Positions 12,563 through 24,890 of a DNA stretch of 64,000 nt are shown here, piece after piece. Made by a program: the position numbers and the translations under genes. The DNA lies in NCBI GenBank assembly GCA_030737835.1, contig CM060853.1:1492941-1556940 (forward strand), in the 5' to 3' direction. The notes beneath the pieces were generated by a model. That model saw only the letters and a list, made by a program, of their open reading frames with translations, was not told the DNA's origin and ran no database searches. Source of the DNA: Acorus gramineus (lineage: Eukaryota > Streptophyta > Magnoliopsida > Acorales > Acoraceae). Numbering within the stretch: position 1 is the stretch's first letter; each line of letters opens with the position of its first letter.

Positions 12563-12830
12563 ACATTTGTGAGTGACTGAGACTTAAACATTGTACCTCA
12601 CTTAAACGTGTGCAGTGGGGAACCCATGTGTAAAGGAGGGGGGACCTTGTAAAAATTGAGAAAAAAACATAGTGCTATCAAGTCTCGTCCATCAAGTGTT
12701 GCACTAATGTACTTAAAGGACAATACTCATGGATCTCACTAGGACAAAGATGCTTTTATTGAAAGAATTCACACGTTAAAATATGTTGCTATGACATTGA
12801 TAAGTGATTGAGGTTTGAAGATTGTACTGT
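12283..12830 (+). repeat. Tandem repeat, unit about 240 bp, just over two copies
   Basis: The block gaggtttgaagattgtac ... acccatgtgt(c/a)a ... atagtgctatcaagtctc ... ctcactaggacaaagatgc appears from about 12325 and again from about 12570. A third partial start follows at about 12802. A T-run of over 30 bases at about 12528-12561 replaces part of the unit at the first junction. No coding frame was seen. Confidence 0.7.
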
Positions 12831-13696
12831 ACACCCACCTTTGAATAATTTACCTTTAGTGATTGAAGATTTTTTCTCTTTTGTTAAGATGTCAATGGAA
12901 TAGATTTCGTGATGTAACAAAATTTTAGAAGGGGAATTGAAATACAAGTTTTAATTTATTCTATCTATTTTAACATAGTTATATTCATCTATTCCTTCAC
13001 AGACAAATTTTTTGGTGTATTCTCCCAAATTCCCTCATATTCTCTCCTTGTTCTCCTACACAAACAGCCCATAAAGGACAGTGGTGCAAATGTTAACCCT
13101 TGGTAGTGAGAGGGGTTTTAAAAGGGGGAATTTGGTAATAGTGTGTGTTGAGGGGTTTATGCACAAAAACTCAATTAAATAAAAAAATTTTAAAAAAAAA
13201 TCCCCATTTATTTTAGAAATAAGCCCTCGAATAATCTCAGATAAGGGATAAAGATTGTTTGAAAACTCCGGATAATCCCTGATAAAATATGTCAGAATAA
13301 ACTGGTATAAAGTGGTATATGGATTCCAACTAACTCCTGGAATTAAAGTTATCTTAGGTTATTCCACTCAAAGAATATGTGGACCGCCCACTGTCAAATC
13401 AATTATCATCACCTCTTATAAATCACCTATCAAATCAACTATCATTATTTTTTCACCTCTTTATCCATACTTTGTTCACATTTTATCCAACTACTAACGA
13501 GAATAATTTAAAACACAACAAACATAAAATCACTTTATTCTTATTTATACTCACCTATGTTTGAATAAATGTATATTCAAAACTAAATCATATTCTAGTA
13601 AGAGACCATTGTTCACAAAAAAAAAAAAAAAAAAAAAAAAAACCCCTCTCATCAAGACTTCCAAAACAGACCCATTTGTAAACCCCCTGAAAAAAA
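12831..13696. other. Upstream region of the bS21 gene
   Basis: Intergenic DNA before the bS21 start. 12940-13080 is a partial member of the dispersed repeat also seen at about 25000-25500 and 37640-38600 (shared caaattttttgg-type and ttctcc...ttattct text). 13230-13500 looks like a MITE (gataatccctgat / ggttattccactc). An A-run at 13618-13640 lies about 55 bp before the ATG. No promoter motif was assigned with confidence. Confidence 0.35.
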
Positions 13697-16158
13697 ATGG
13701 CATTCACTTGCCTCTCCAAACCCTTCTCCCTATTCTCACCCCTTGATCCAAACCCTCCACCCACCATCCCCAAATCAATAAGGACAACAAAAGCCCACCT
13801 CCTCCATTTCCCAAAAACCCACCTTCCCCTCCTTTGCCTGACCAAAACCATCACCTCCATCTCTCAATCAAAAAGCCTGTGTTTGAAGGCGGGTTACAAT
13901 GTGCAGATGATAGTGGGTGAGGAGGAGGGGGAGGAGGTGGTGGTGAGGAGGTTCAGGAGGGAGGTTTTGAGGGCGGGAGTGATTCAGGAGTGCAGGAGGA
14001 GGAGGTTTTTCGAGGACAAGCAGGAGAAGAGGAAGCGCAAGATCAAGGAGGCCTCCAAGAGGAATCGCAGGAGGTGTCTCTCTCTCTCTTATATTTATTT
14101 ATTGGGTTAAAGACATTTAAGTCCCTACAAACATAAAAAAAAACCCATATAAGTCCCTATTAAAATTGGGATAGACGTATGAGTCTCTGAAAATTCAGAA
14201 AAACTCAATTATCATCCCTGAGTTAAATTTTCATCCAAACTTAACGGAATATTATCAGAATATTCCATCACATATAATTATGTAGACATTGAAGTCCTTA
14301 TAAACAGTCATAAAGACAAATTCGTCCCTGCAAAAGATAAAATTGTCCCTAAAAGACTTTTACATTAAATTGTGTACACTTTGCAGTCCCTATAAATAAT
14401 CATAAAAACAAATTAGTCATCGCAAAAGATAAAATTGTCCCTAAAAGACTTTTACATTTAATTAAATAGACATTACAGTATTTATAAACAATCGTAAAAA
14501 CAAATTAGTCTCTGTAAAAGACAAAAATATCCTTGAAGGATTTTTACATTTAATTGTATAGATATTGCAGTCCTTATAAACAATCATAAAGACAAATAAT
14601 ATAATTTTTTTTTTCATCTTCTATCCTATCAATCACACTCCACCTGAATATCACAATTTGGATGTAAAAACAATAATTTAACCGGTAGAATGCATTCTTC
14701 ACGGGCATTTTTGTCTTTTACAGGGACCATTTTGTCTTTACGATTATTTATAAGGACTGTAATGTCTATCTAATTAAATGTAAAAATATTTTCAGGGGCA
14801 ATTTTATCTTTTGCATGGATTAATTTATCTTTATGATTGTTTATAGGGACTACAATGTGTACACAATTTAATGTAAAAGTCTTTGAGGGGCAATTTTATA
14901 TTTTGAAGGGACTAATTTGTCTTTATGACTGTTTATAAGGACTTCAATGTCTACACAATTATATGTGATGGAATATTCTGGGAATATTCCGTTATGTTTG
15001 GATGAAAATTTAACTCAGGGATGATAATTGGATTTTTTTGAGTTTTCAGGGACTCGTACGTCTGTCCCAATTTTAGTAGGGACTTATATGGGTTTTCCCA
15101 TGTTTGTAGGGACTTAGATGTCTTTAACCCTTATTTATATATATATATATACACACACACACGTTGTGTTTCAGTCATTTTTACCATCCAAAACATAAGC
15201 TTTGTGTATAACTCATGTAAACTGAAAGAAATTCATATAACCCATTAACTTTTTATATGAGAAATATTTTATGAATATTCTGTTTGGTTAAAAACACAGT
15301 ATATTAAAACAAATCCTACAATGCGTTAAAAATGTTAAAAACTCTTTATAAATGAAGACTTTATTCATCCGAATGGATTATAAAATCCTATACAGATGGG
15401 AAAAATCATCATTTATAAATAATTTTTCACATTTTTAACACATTATAGGAGTTCTTTTTTTTTTGTATAATTTATTTTAAATAAGATTAACCAAGCATAA
15501 TATTCATCATCTGTCAATGAAAATTTAACTCAAGAGACTATTTGAATTTATATAGATGTTTTCACATGGTTATATGAAATTCAGAAAAAATCAGAGAGTT
15601 ACAAAGATTTCGGACAGTTTATAGGGGGTTATATGGAATTTTTCCTTTTTAAAAATATTTTATCTCATGTATAAAGTATATACTTTTATTTAAAAAATGA
15701 GACTTTGGACCTAGAAAAATTGGAACCCCTAGTTTAAGTTGTTTTAGCATAAGGGGTTAATTAATACTGAAATTACCCAATTGTTGAACTTGTTTCAAAG
15801 TATCTTTTATCTTATAATATTCTTTTCTGGTGTCTGAAAACGAAGTCAATAATCATATGAAATGAAAAAAAAAAAATCTCATGTTTATGTTTTCTCTGTG
15901 AGTTTTTTAACCTTCCATTTCAATCTTTTATTTTTTCATGATTCATGTTATCATATCATTGGCTGCATTAATATTTGAATTAATCATGTGTAATTGCTTC
16001 CAAATGAAATTTTTTTGGATCCTAAACCTTTCATCCATCATTTTTTTTTTCTCAGGCGGCGCATGCAGATAACACCACTTTCAGATAAGCAGGAAGAGAA
16101 CAAGAAAGAAGAAGAGGAAGACAACTGGGATCTTCCTGAAGGAGAACTCCCCTACTGA
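13697..16158 (+). CDS. rps21: Plastid 30S ribosomal protein bS21
   Basis: Small-subunit ribosomal protein of the chloroplast, nuclear encoded and imported. Exons 13697-14073 and 16056-16158 join in phase to 159 residues. Residues 1 to about 65 are Ser/Thr/Pro/Lys-rich with almost no acid, as in a chloroplast transit peptide (MAFTCLSKPFSLFSPLDPNP). The bS21 core follows: NVQMIVGEEEGEEVVVRRFR, VLRAGVIQECRRRRFFED and a basic stretch KRKRKIKEASKRNRRR that crosses the splice. The tail is acidic and ends LPEGELPY. Bacterial S21 is about 70 residues, so the core length fits once transit peptide and tail are removed. The ATG is the first in the open frame and sits directly after an A-run. The 2 kb intron holds two foldback elements. 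The gene converges on the ULP1-like gene. Confidence 0.92.
14104..15130. mobile_element. MULE-like foldback MITE in the bS21 intron
   Basis: The element starts GGGTTAAAGACAT and ends with the exact reverse complement ATGTCTTTAACCC. The inverted arms run almost to the centre (arms of about 480 bp around 14600-14690). Flanks are TTATTTATT and TTATTTATA, an 8-of-9 target duplication, the size expected for Mutator-like elements. Each arm is itself built of roughly 93 bp tandem units (for example aaattgtccctaaaagac, ttataaacaatcat). No transposase frame, so it is non-autonomous. It begins about 30 bp inside the intron. Confidence 0.85.
15131..15165. repeat. TA/CA microsatellite
   Basis: A run of TA dinucleotides followed by CA dinucleotides, immediately after the right target copy of the foldback element in the bS21 intron. 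Confidence 0.9.
15210..15655. mobile_element. Second, older foldback element in the bS21 intron
   Basis: Left text (gaatattctgtttggtta, cctacaatgcgttaaaaatg, gattataaaatcc) recurs reverse-complemented on the right (taaccaagcataatattc, cacattataggag, ggattataaaatcc about the centre near 15385). The outer parts share catataaccc/gggttatat, as in the MITE at 37709-38169. Arms are diverged, so the ends are approximate and no target duplication was called. Confidence 0.55.
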
Positions 16159-16879
16159 TAGTTTGAATATCTGTTTTTCCAGTTTTATATATTGGATCAC
16201 TCTTTTTTTTGGTAAGTTCAGAGAAGAGATTTTTGTGTTGGAAACCAGTTTTGTAGATGTTGTAGGGAGCAAATTGTTTTATGACATTATGAGTGTAGGG
16301 AGCAAGTTGTCAGTATGACATTATGAGTGTAGCAATGACAGTTTAGATTGTTTGTTTTCAGGCAACAAAAAAAATGATACGCACATTAGTTGTGCTGAAG
16401 ACCACTGTTTTTAGATTGGATGTTTGTTTTTTCAGGTAAAAAAAACTGGGTTTGTTCTCCATAAATTTCAAGTTCAAACCTTCTTGGTTTAGGTTTTGGG
16501 TATGGATACTGTAGTCTACACCTTTTTTTTATCTTTTTAAAAAATAGCATATCTCATCTAATGAAGTGTATATTTTATGAAGGTGAAGCATACTCTAATA
16601 AAAAATTGTATGGATTTATTTATAGAAAATGTAAAAAAATTCTAACAAAATATATATCTTATTACAATGAATGTAAGTGATGAACAAGGTATATAGGACC
16701 ATAAACGGGGATAGAAAAAGGACTGTGTTTAACAATGCTCCTTCCGAAAAGTTATCAAATGAATAGATATGTTCTGCGCAAAAGACTATAGAATGACTAT
16801 ATATCAGCGCCCTCAGAATATTTAACTTACACCTTCTAAGTTTCTCAAAGTATATAAGATAATATATACACCCACACAT

Positions 16880-18430
16880 ACATATATATTCTGAGAAGAC
16901 TTGCCTTCTTAGTGCAATGAAACTACAGGTTTCCATTCTTAATGGGTCTGGTGTGGTTGGTTCAAAATCAGATATCAAGAATTTTTTATTCTCTACAAAC
17001 ACAACTAACATCATAAAATTTTCATGAACACTAAGATTCAAAAAATTTAAACATTATGTTTGAAAAGGGGTTAACAATCAATGTGAGAATACTTGGTTCT
17101 CTCTTCTGGTTCTGTGGGTTACCACCATTCCAATTCCAATCAATTCAGAAGGCTCTATTCAATATTTCGAAGCACTCTTAAAAATAGATTCTTCAAATGG
17201 CTAATCCAGTAATAACATACAACAACATGAAGCAAAGAAAAAGGAGACATATAGAAGGGTAGAAATACAATTGGTTATCATGGGACCTAGCATCAGATCA
17301 GTGGGATGAGGCTTAGGTGCTGCACTTACTGGTTCTGGATTTGATCCATGCCTGGTCCAGCCAGATAGCCCTTTGTATCACCGCCAAGTTCATCAACTCA
17401 CGATAATAATCCCTGAATCCAAGAGGAAGAGTTAAAAAAATAGAAGTTCGATAAAAAAAAAACAAACAATTTTTACTATAATTTCATCAAATAGAGGTGA
17501 CACTAACAAAAAAAATGCTAAACAAATGATCTTTTGAACTGTTTTTCAAAGAAGTATTAATGAATTCTCTGCCTGTTTGAAAATAAGTTTTAAGAACTCT
17601 GTTTAGCATCACTCTATCAACAACAAGCACAGTAGAATAATTAAGCTTAGAATGACTTTTATTCAAACAAATTGACTGAGCCTCGTCGAACACGGTTTGA
17701 AATATGTAACATTTGCATTACCTACCACACATAGACTATAGGCAAATAAGGAGTTTTGTTGAGGGTGGGAAGTTTAATTTTGGAAGCTTTATGTGTTATT
17801 TGGTTTGTGCTATGTTGAGGGACACCTAACAAGATGAAATGTGGCAGTGGTAAAGAAATTTTATCACCACCACCGCCATCCGGTTATATTGCAAATTCTA
17901 AAGATGACTTTTCTGAATGTTCTTGCCAAGGCATTTAAATATTACAAAGTCAAGATAACATCAGGGCATTGTCTCTCTCGATATACAAGCAGGCAAAGGG
18001 TTATGGTTTTTTTGAAAAAAAAAACTCATATATAATGAAAATATGAAAATAGATTTTTTTTTTTTTTTTTTTTTGAAGGGTGCAACTTACAGATAGAGAG
18101 TATCAAATGCGTGGAAGTGAAACAAGGAGGCTAATGTGATTGTGGATAAATAATTTGTTGGATTGGGTAAATGTCAAGTTATGGAAAGATGAAACTCTTA
18201 ATTGTGTATCACCATGATGCCCCTCTCACGTGCTGTGTTGGTCTCACAGAATAATCCATCTTGAAGATCATCTAAAATACTAAGGGAACTACTATGGAGT
18301 GATATTTGAAAACGGTTCACTATGAGTAGCCTGCAATTTATATTTTCTATCATAACAAAAAAGATATGGAATCTGGTAACTGAGGCAACCAATGGGGAGC
18401 ATGCAAAAGAGAGGTAAGGATTAAACAAAA
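16880..18430 (-). repeat. Inverted duplicate of the ULP1-like gene 3' region (arm 2)
   Basis: Minus-strand partner of 11250-12150. This arm is the longer one and is contiguous with the ULP1-like gene, so it is likely the source. It contains the exon-like segments at 18330-18292 and 17412-17313. The stretch 16159-16880 before it is the bS21 3' flank plus a member of the dispersed AT-rich gtatat family at about 16548-16690. Confidence 0.75.
17313..17412 (-). other. Exon-like segment, unidentified protein end
   Basis: On the minus strand a good acceptor (tcttggattcag) is followed by one base and 32 codons plus stop, including DYYRELMNLAVIQRAIW. Codon composition looks like real coding sequence, and the run of hydrophobic and charged residues fits an alpha helix. 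I do not recognise the family. It lies inside the arm shared with 11250-12150 but is absent from that copy. It could be the last exon of an isoform of the neighbouring protease gene or of a separate decayed gene. No upstream exon that joins it in phase was found with confidence. Confidence 0.35.
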
Positions 18431-18984
18431 ATGAAGAAACAGGTCAAATAAGCATGTCCTAGAAGAAATATTCTACCATAGACCATAGTCAAGGCTTATT
18501 AATCGTTGAACAGATACCTTAAGCATGTAACAATGGTAGAAAGCAAGAGAAAGGAAACATGATAATTAGTATTCTTATTTTCTTTACTCGTCTTTTTTTT
18601 TAAAAAAAAAAAAACAAACAAACACTAGCTTGGCTGAAACATACCATAGACAGAAAACCATTCATGAAGTTTATAAACAATAAGAGCACTTATACTAATC
18701 ATTCAACATAATTCAGGCTTCATCAAAAAAATTTGAAGTTGCCTAAGGATCAGTGTTAAGGCCCTGAAAGGGAAGGAATGCTAAAATGTATTTTCCACAA
18801 TAAACTGTCATCCTTATGCACATATTTCACGTATGAGGGAAAGGAGAACAACAAAACAAATCATGTCACAATAGAAATCAAGTACAACATCTCACCAGAA
18901 ATTTGACATTTCTGTAGCGTAAACTTAGAGAACAGGAAGAGATGGAACACAGGAGTTTCTTGTCATCTAAGATGTCCCATTCTT
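18292..18984 (-). other. Possible alternative 3' exons of the ULP1-like gene
   Basis: Exon-like pieces 18984-18896 (acceptor ttattgcag, donor gtgaga; 89 bases) and 18330-18292 (acceptor aaattgcag, stop TAG). If the protease's last exon used the GTAACT donor a few codons before its stop instead of reading through, it would join the first piece in phase (30 codons with EWDILDDKKLLCSISS) and then the second (ATHSEPFSNITP, stop). Phase agreement makes an alternative C-terminus possible. Homologous proteins as I recall them end near the shorter form, so the short form is taken as the main product. Confidence 0.35.
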
Positions 18985-19529
18985 CTGCAATAAATAATTG
19001 TAGAATGGTAAGTATGAAGATTATGATGATATGCAGAGCGCTGGCATAATTTACTATGAGGCCATATTTCACATGGGTATCACGGGAAAAATTTCTAAAG
19101 GAAACACGACCAGCTCAAATTTTGTGTTTATATATGAGATTAAGAGTGAAGGTTCCTAAACATCCAAAAAGAATGCTCATGATTCATGAAAATACCACAG
19201 GACAAAAAAAATCAACTATGTAAAAGCCTTCTGATAACACATCAATCCATCTTCATAAAAAAGTGACATAAAACTCTAAAATCACAACACTAAACTGACA
19301 ACAAAAATTGATGATCTTTTGAGTTACATTTGAACAAGAAGTGGGATTACCAAAAACAAACAAAAAATGACTAGTCCAACTTCTTCATATTCTCTAGTGC
19401 ATTTCAGGAAAATTGAGTACATGAGCAGAATGAAATGCGTTTATGTTTGATGCATGAATTCAAAGACACAAAAAATACAGAATGCATATTGTGGAAAGCC
19501 AAGCTCACATGATGGAGGTAATAAATAGA

Positions 19530-22500
19530 TTAAAAAGACACATTTAAGTTACTATTTAGAAGTTCCAAACCCACAAGAAGAAAATCTTCCTGAAAGCTCT
19601 CCCACTCTTTATAACGGAACCATTCTTCCTGCATCTGAAAGAAAATCAACCTTGTAGTTCATAACTACCAAAATACGGATTGGGGACAGGCTTAAAATTT
19701 AGAATGTGAATGGCAAAAATCTTACAAAGTATGTGTCCCCCTTCACAATACTACGATTCTCTGGAGGCATTTGTATAAATCGGTGAATAAAATAAAGAAC
19801 ACACAGACCACACTCATCGCCGTTTTTCTGCTGTGGAACCTGAAATTTTTTAAGCATGAGATTTGAAGAACATGCTAACAAAAACAAATTCCAAGAAATA
19901 TGGTTCATGATCACCTTGGGCACCACAAGTGGAATTTTTGATATAACTCTTTTCATATCCTGTTGTCCCTCTGAACAATAGATGTCTAGGACAAACCTAA
20001 GAGGTGTAATAACAGTTATCAACCTGTTTAGCCTGACAACCATTATAATATCCCACAAAAAAAAAAAGAACTTACTTCCTTATCTCGGGTTCAAGTCTTT
20101 TCGGATCTGCCATTGCGAGCGAATCAAGCAGCAGCATACATGGTGTTTCGCTTTTTGAGATTTCTCCAAAGTCACAAAGGATCAGAAGATTCCAGTGGCC
20201 CCTACAAAATCAACATTCACAGTATCAATAAATTCCATTCCCAAGTATGAAATGCAAAAGATCTGGCAGATTTACAAATGGGTGAAGGAGATTAATATGT
20301 AGTAGTCAAATGAGGGAGAGAGAAGATGGAGATAAATGTGATTCAAATGCAATATAAAAATAGACGTTGAAGTCCTAAAATGAACAGACGATATATCTAA
20401 ATCAAAGTGACATTAATGAAAGTCAAAAAAAGATATAAGTTGATACAGATCTACCAACAGAAGAGTGCAAACTGTGGGGAAAGAAAATAAGGCTTGTGTT
20501 GCATATGAGTATATTCCATCAAAAAATAAAATAAAAACATTCACATGAAAACCGAAAAGGGGTTGATAAACAAAGCAAAAGCACCGTAACACCTGGACTT
20601 AAGAATGGAAAAATGTGTAACATAAATGAATGTAAAATAGATGCACAGAAGTGGTAATTGAGCATTTCTGATTTCTCTGTTAACACATAATAGCAGAATC
20701 AATGAAAACTCTATTAGAAAATCAAGTTCTAAAAATTATTTTAATAGTGAGCCAAAACATGAAAATAGATGGAGTAGTCAAGATAATGAATGCTGATATT
20801 AATCTGTAGCTTAAGCCAAAGGGGAAAATAGAGGATAAGATCAGCATGTATGAGCAAGTCTACAAATAGCTTGACAGAGCCAATCTCAAATGGTTGCAGT
20901 ATAGTTAGGATGAACACCATTGTATGATTGTATCATCAAGCTAGTCGATGGCTTGTTTGAGGGATAACAAGTGAAAAGGGAAAAGGTAAGGTTAAAGATG
21001 ATTCATATGTTACTATATTTTGATATAGGAAAATTTTTCCTGCTGTCCCTTTTCCCAACAATTTTTTTTTTTAAGGTATATACTTGTCTAATAAAGTACA
21101 TACCTTCACAAAAATAAAAATGTATATACTCGAATGAATTGAATGCATACCTTAATATTTTTCCTAATTTAGAATATACTAGTCCAACCTAGTATATATT
21201 AGATTACGAGAAAGTATATAACTATACACTAGATTAGGACAGTAAGAATAAGTGAATGACAAGAGTATTGGCACCCTTTAATATAGGTAGAGGGGGCGGA
21301 AATAGGAACCCGTAAAAATAATTATAGGCCCAGTGGCCCACAGATGAAGAGATTGAATGATAGCATTGTACATACTAATTAAAATTAAGTCAAATGGAAC
21401 AAGATAATAAATCTCAGTAACACATTACACAACAAACAGGAATTGGAAGAATCATAAAGAACTAAAGCACCACGTAAGGATAGGCAAAAGATAGCTGATG
21501 AAGTACATATAAATAATGTATGCGTTTATATGTCGCTAAGAAACCATTTTTTGTTCATCGATGAAGAATTTGTATAATTATTGTTGTAAAAAGCTTAAGA
21601 TCGTGAAATGTTTTTCATGTTCGATCCATACTTTATGTAGACAAGATCAATGGATAGATTATGCATTGAATGACATTACATTTACTTTAAATAAAAGGAA
21701 TTCCATATGAAAACCAAACCATCGGGGGAAGCTCCCTTGTCAAATATAGGTGTTGCACAATCACTTGTCAAAAAAGAAATATCAGATCTTAAATCCTTAT
21801 TTGCATCTTTCATAACACTCAAACACACAGAAGGTGAGTTAATTATAAACATGCATATAAAATGTATGTGGAGCAGAAAATGTACCAGCAAACAATAGGA
21901 ACAAAAACATATTTTCTTGAAAAGATTTTCTTTTTCTGTATCCACCGCAAAACCTTTGTAGAACCCTCTCTATATAATGAAAACCACAGGCTGTCAAGGT
22001 ACATAAAAATGGCCTGCTTCTCTTCTGAAATATTATTCCACAGGTTCCTGAAAAAGAAAAAGAAAAAGAAATTAACTCACACACCACAAGGAAGTCTATA
22101 TATGAAATGAGCTTATTGGGATATGGTACTTACTCCAAATAAGATTCAAAAATATTTGTGTCAAGCTTCTTCAGGTGCTTGGCTTTAGTAGGCTTGTTTT
22201 CATCCACAGCACTCCTCTTTAACTGTCTTTCGTTAGAGAGGGATTTGAAAGGTAGAGCAGCACCCAGTTTTTGAGCTTCTCGCCTCGTCAACATTCTAGG
22301 AAGACTATTCTCATGTGCTGCAATCCAGGGCCAGCAATGGTAAGCTTGCCTCAAAGAATGCAGGACAATAAAATTAAATATGAAGACAAAGCTTCATTTG
22401 AAAATGAATAGTTGAACTTATGTTGGTACTATTCACATGTTCAGGACATTAAACTGGTACTGATAAAAGATTCAAGGTGATGCCTTGGGTAGAAGAAGGA

Positions 22501-24072
22501 GGGAGGGGGTGTAAATTTATCAATTCAAAATGTCTGATTGGTCTCCATGAAGGTTAAACAATTGTTTATATGGCAAAACAAATCACATCCTAAAAGTTAA
22601 ATCAAATCAGATCTCCCTAACAAACCAAATCTAATCAAATCTCCCAGATAAAGTAAAATCATAAAAGTAAAATATTATCATAAATCATCCACATCACAGA
22701 TCAATGTCATGCTCGCATGGAAGTATTTAGTTTACAGAACAAGTGATTTCCTGGGTACAATGGACCGTGCAGATAGGAAAATAGTAGACGAAGAATGTGG
22801 GTGCTTAAATAGGCCCAAATAAAAGTTGAATGCTTAAGTGATAAGAATGGCAAGGGGCAAAAACAGGAAAGGCATGGAAGAGTAAATATGACTGAGAAAG
22901 TCTGTTTTTCTTCTAAAGTCAGGAAAAATGTAATAACAAATACCTGAGGTATGTTAAGAACAAGCATATAGCTTGGATTTGTGATGATGAGGAAGATACC
23001 ATGTCTATGGAACTAATGCTCGATAATTCAAGAGCCATGTGGAGAAATCCAGGGTGTCAGACAAAACTATTAGGAATGTATTGCTCATGAAAATCAGGGA
23101 AAGGAAGAAAGGCATAGATAACTTGGGAAACCTATATCATATGAAGATAGCAGGCAAAATAGACCTTGGATGTCCTCAGAGGAAAGTGGACATGGGTTTG
23201 CCCTCAGTACCTAATATCTTGAGAAAAAGATATGGAGCATTCAGAACAAAACTTTAAAATCTCCTTTATTTCAATGGGATAAAAATAAAAAGTTCCTTAA
23301 TTTCATATGTTATACTTCTTCTCTTTCACAAAAAGGGTAGGGACCTGAGGTTAGGACTAGGTATTCTGGAATTCAATTAAATATCATAGTGCTTCCCACT
23401 TTTTTGAAGGAAAGATTAAGCATTCACATTTTGATATGAATTGTAAAGAGATTGCTCGTCTCCTTTTCGGGGTCTCTTTTATAATAAGATGCTCCAAATT
23501 ATGTTAAAAAAAGAGGAAGTAAAAAAAGTTTATTTTTGCATGGTGTTTTTCATGAATATAAAATAATCAACCGATGACAAGCGATTACTCTACCATGTAG
23601 TCAGATCAAGAATTGTACATACCAAACTTGGACCTCAAACTATTGAATCCTTCAACACTCCACAACACACCCAATCAACACCTTCAACATGGAAAACTCC
23701 AAATGAGTGACTTCACAAGTGCAAAAGTGATAGTTCAGGGGTACCCAACGCTCATCAACTGGCTTTTTGGATTCAGACACAAAACCAACACTAATCCAAG
23801 TTATTTCTAAGTCAGATTTCGAGTACCCACACTTTTGAAAAACCCAAAACCACCATAATGGGCATCGAATATAAATATTAAACCAAATAAAACACGTTTT
23901 CAAGAACCCAAACAAGCAAAACACAATCTTCTAAACCCCAAACAGAATCCAAATGAAGTTGCTTTTTTAACCTTCCCAAATCCAAAAGAAGATCATAAAA
24001 AGAATGGAATAGCTCAAAATAACAAAAATAAGTACCAGATGAGGAATCTGAAGATCGATCCGGGGAACCCAT
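19530..24072 (-). CDS. ULP1-family cysteine protease (SUMO/ubiquitin-like deconjugation)
   Basis: C48-type protease that cleaves ubiquitin-like modifiers from targets or precursors. Minus-strand exons: 24072-24036, 22317-22134, 22047-21886, 20201-20076, 19996-19915, 19839-19726, 19634-19530. They total 810 bases and code for 269 residues, with every phase matching. The catalytic set is visible: His130 in GHWNLLILC, Asp154 in MLLLDSLAMADP, Gln201 and Cys207 in VPQQKNGDECG. The block KKKIFSRKYVFVPIVC precedes the His, as in plant single-domain ULP1-like proteins of the At3g48480 type. The first 75 residues are basic and unstructured-looking (MLTRREAQKLGAALPF). It lacks the long N-terminus of ESD4/OTS proteases. 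It could act on SUMO or a related modifier; sequence alone does not decide. A telo-box lies upstream at 24330-24338, in a promoter segment that is duplicated further out. Confidence 0.88.
21020..21260. repeat. Dispersed AT-rich 'GTATAT' family copy in ULP1-like intron
   Basis: Contains ggtatatacttg, aagtacataccttcac, atgtatatactcgaatgaattgaatg-type text shared with copies near 5575, 16548, 49480, 54980, 55625 and 62085. It sits in the intron between the 22047 and 20201 exons. No coding content. Confidence 0.5.
22318..24035. other. Long first intron of the ULP1-like gene
   Basis: About 1.7 kb between the short first exon and exon 2. I see no second gene and no recognisable transposon. Open frames here are short and lack splice context or family resemblance. 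Confidence 0.45.
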
Positions 24073-24180
24073 ATCTCAATTTGGGTTCTTTTTCGTTTTT
24101 GACAGTTTGAATTATTGGGGGGTGGGTGTACAGGACTGAAGGAATCTTTACTGTTATAATTTCCTTGATTTCTGAACCAA

Positions 24181-24890
24181 TACACGGGTGGAGAAGAAGA
24201 CAAAAACATCTGATCAAGTGATCCAAGCCGTCCGATTGGTGGGTCTTTGTCAAAATCTGATTTTCATGCTAAAATCTTAAAAAGATGTCGCCCTCACCAT
24301 CATCCCCCCCCCCCGCCGAAAAAAAACTTAAACCCTAATTTTTTTTTCTAATAAGTAAAATCATTTCGTTTTTTTTTCTACAAATCCTTGTACTATATGT
24401 AGAAAAGAGAAAAATTTAATTAGATAAACGAATAAAACTAATATAATATTTTTCAATTTTAACATGTATTAAAAAAAAAAGACCAGCAGAGGAGGGAGGG
24501 AAGGATGTGATGAAGAACAAAAAAAAAAAAAAAAGTAGAAAAAAAAAACAAAAAAAGAGTAAAAAAATTCTTGAATCATTAGAGAAAGAAGTGTTTACCA
24601 TTGTTTTCTTGATTGTTGTTAACTCCATTTTTCTTTATCTTTTTGTTCATATTCTTTGTCACGTTGGGCCACCACTCACAAACACACAATCTTTAGAATA
24701 AGAGCAAGATTTGGGAAAGAGAGAAAAGAAAGGGAAATAGAGGGTTGCTATATATTAAATCTATTTTAATTTGCATAAAAACATAAATTATATTGAGGTA
24801 GATAATTATTTCTATATAGATAATAAATTAGTCTTTATCTATGCACGATATATATGTAAATAAAAAAAATAATTTAAAAAAACTCATCTT
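24181..24890. repeat. Promoter segment of ULP1-like gene, proximal copy
   Basis: Direct repeat of 25517-26240. It begins about 110 bp upstream of the protease ATG and contains gaagaagacaaaaacatctg, a telo-box AAACCCTAA (24330-24338), a C-run, and a stretch ggttttcttgattgttgt-like text shared with the distal copy. The segment therefore includes part of the leader and the likely promoter. Confidence 0.75.

Noticed and set aside
23039-23257. 72-codon open frame in the ULP1-like first intron
   Set aside because: Opposite strand to the gene, no start context, no resemblance to a known family.
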